A stretch of DNA of 30,653 bases. It comes from Verrucomicrobia bacterium UBA3761. Its GTDB lineage: Bacteria > Verrucomicrobiota > Kiritimatiellia > RFP12 > UBA1067. This document shows positions 30,566 through 30,653 of this stretch, piece after piece. How positions within the stretch are numbered: position 1 is the first letter of the stretch; each line of letters opens with the position of its first letter. Under the pieces are notes generated by a model. It had not been told where the DNA came from, searched no databases, and saw only the letters and a program-made list of their open reading frames with translations. A program made the position numbers and the translations under genes. The DNA lies in assembly GCA_002371135.1 (NCBI GenBank), contig DFGB01000039.1, forward strand, positions 21,526 to 52,178. Reading direction: 5' to 3'.

Positions 30566-30653
30566 ATTAGACTATTGAGGGAAGAGGGAAGAGGGCCTCG
30601 ATTCCAGTGCGGTCGATTATCTAGTTTTCCTAGAAGATCTAGATGTTCTAGAG
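30566..30653. repeat. Repeat words at the right edge (element 12, partial)
   Basis: GAGGGAAGAGGGAAGAGGG (30577-30595) is a period-7 block like that at 26474. It is followed by a degenerate repeat with TCTAG or CCTAG about every nine bases (ATCTAG, TTCCTAG, GATCTAG, TTCTAG). The element continues out of the window. Confidence 0.5.

Noticed and set aside
1..30653. tRNA or rRNA genes
   Set aside because: No cloverleaf with a TTCGA-type T-loop and matching acceptor stem, and no rRNA-like segment, was found on reading both strands by eye.

Overview
The window looks like chromosomal DNA from a Gram-negative, fairly GC-rich bacterium. Outer-membrane traits are clear: lipid A genes lpxI and lpxB, and a beta-barrel porin. 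A UDP-glucose dehydrogenase of the eukaryote-like subtype, a BspA/InlB-type leucine-rich repeat relic and the general gene mix suggest the PVC superphylum (Kiritimatiellota/Lentisphaerota-like). That placement is an inference; there is no rRNA gene to test it.

Layout, left to right. Positions 1-5622 (minus): start of a TrmA/RlmD-type RNA methyltransferase, a uridine-kinase-like P-loop kinase coupled to NAD kinase, methionine aminopeptidase coupled to adenylate kinase, and a porin. Positions 5648-8894 (minus): serS, lpxB, lpxI. Positions 9027-13797 (minus): metY, an unrecognised protein, an orphan GspF/PilC-like membrane protein and serA. Positions 13860-15165: a gene-poor stretch with a frameshifted leucine-rich-repeat relic between inverted GC-rich palindromes. 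Positions 15171-16078 (minus): azlD and azlC. Positions 16307-19575 (minus): the alpha-type ribosomal operon rpmJ-rpsM-rpsK-rpsD-rpoA-rplQ with rpsU joined at its end. Positions 19714-24701 (plus): a TIM-barrel isomerase-like protein, a dihydrouridine synthase, UDP-glucose dehydrogenase and argS. Positions 24824-30498 (minus): deoC, a nucleotidyltransferase-fold protein, a hexapeptide-repeat protein, an initiating sugar transferase, an Hpt protein and a REC-SpoIIE-HATPase regulator. The last four form a plausible envelope-polysaccharide and signalling module, together with the UDP-glucose dehydrogenase.

The most striking signal lies between genes. About a dozen intergenic gaps are filled, often from stop codon to start codon, by degenerate short tandem repeats of period 7 (sometimes 8). 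These form two inverted arms. The repeat word differs from gap to gap, but the two arms of one element agree with each other. Several elements enclose a related core of about 65 bases with the boxes CTCCCGGTGCGAC and AATCTCTCAAAA. Read on one strand, the core encodes a recurring peptide close to NVEERFERFILSHRE. Two elements are nested, one palindrome inside the loop of another. Arms often supply stop codons, sometimes start codons, and the genes that begin next to them lack a Shine-Dalgarno sequence, whereas most ribosomal-protein genes and several others here have one. I regard this as a candidate undescribed family of intergenic palindromic elements.

Promoters with TTGACC, an 18-base spacer and TATAAT can be read before serS, serA and the REC-SpoIIE regulator, and divergent promoters lie between rpmJ and the isomerase-like gene. 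No tRNA, rRNA, CRISPR array, transposase or phage gene was seen.
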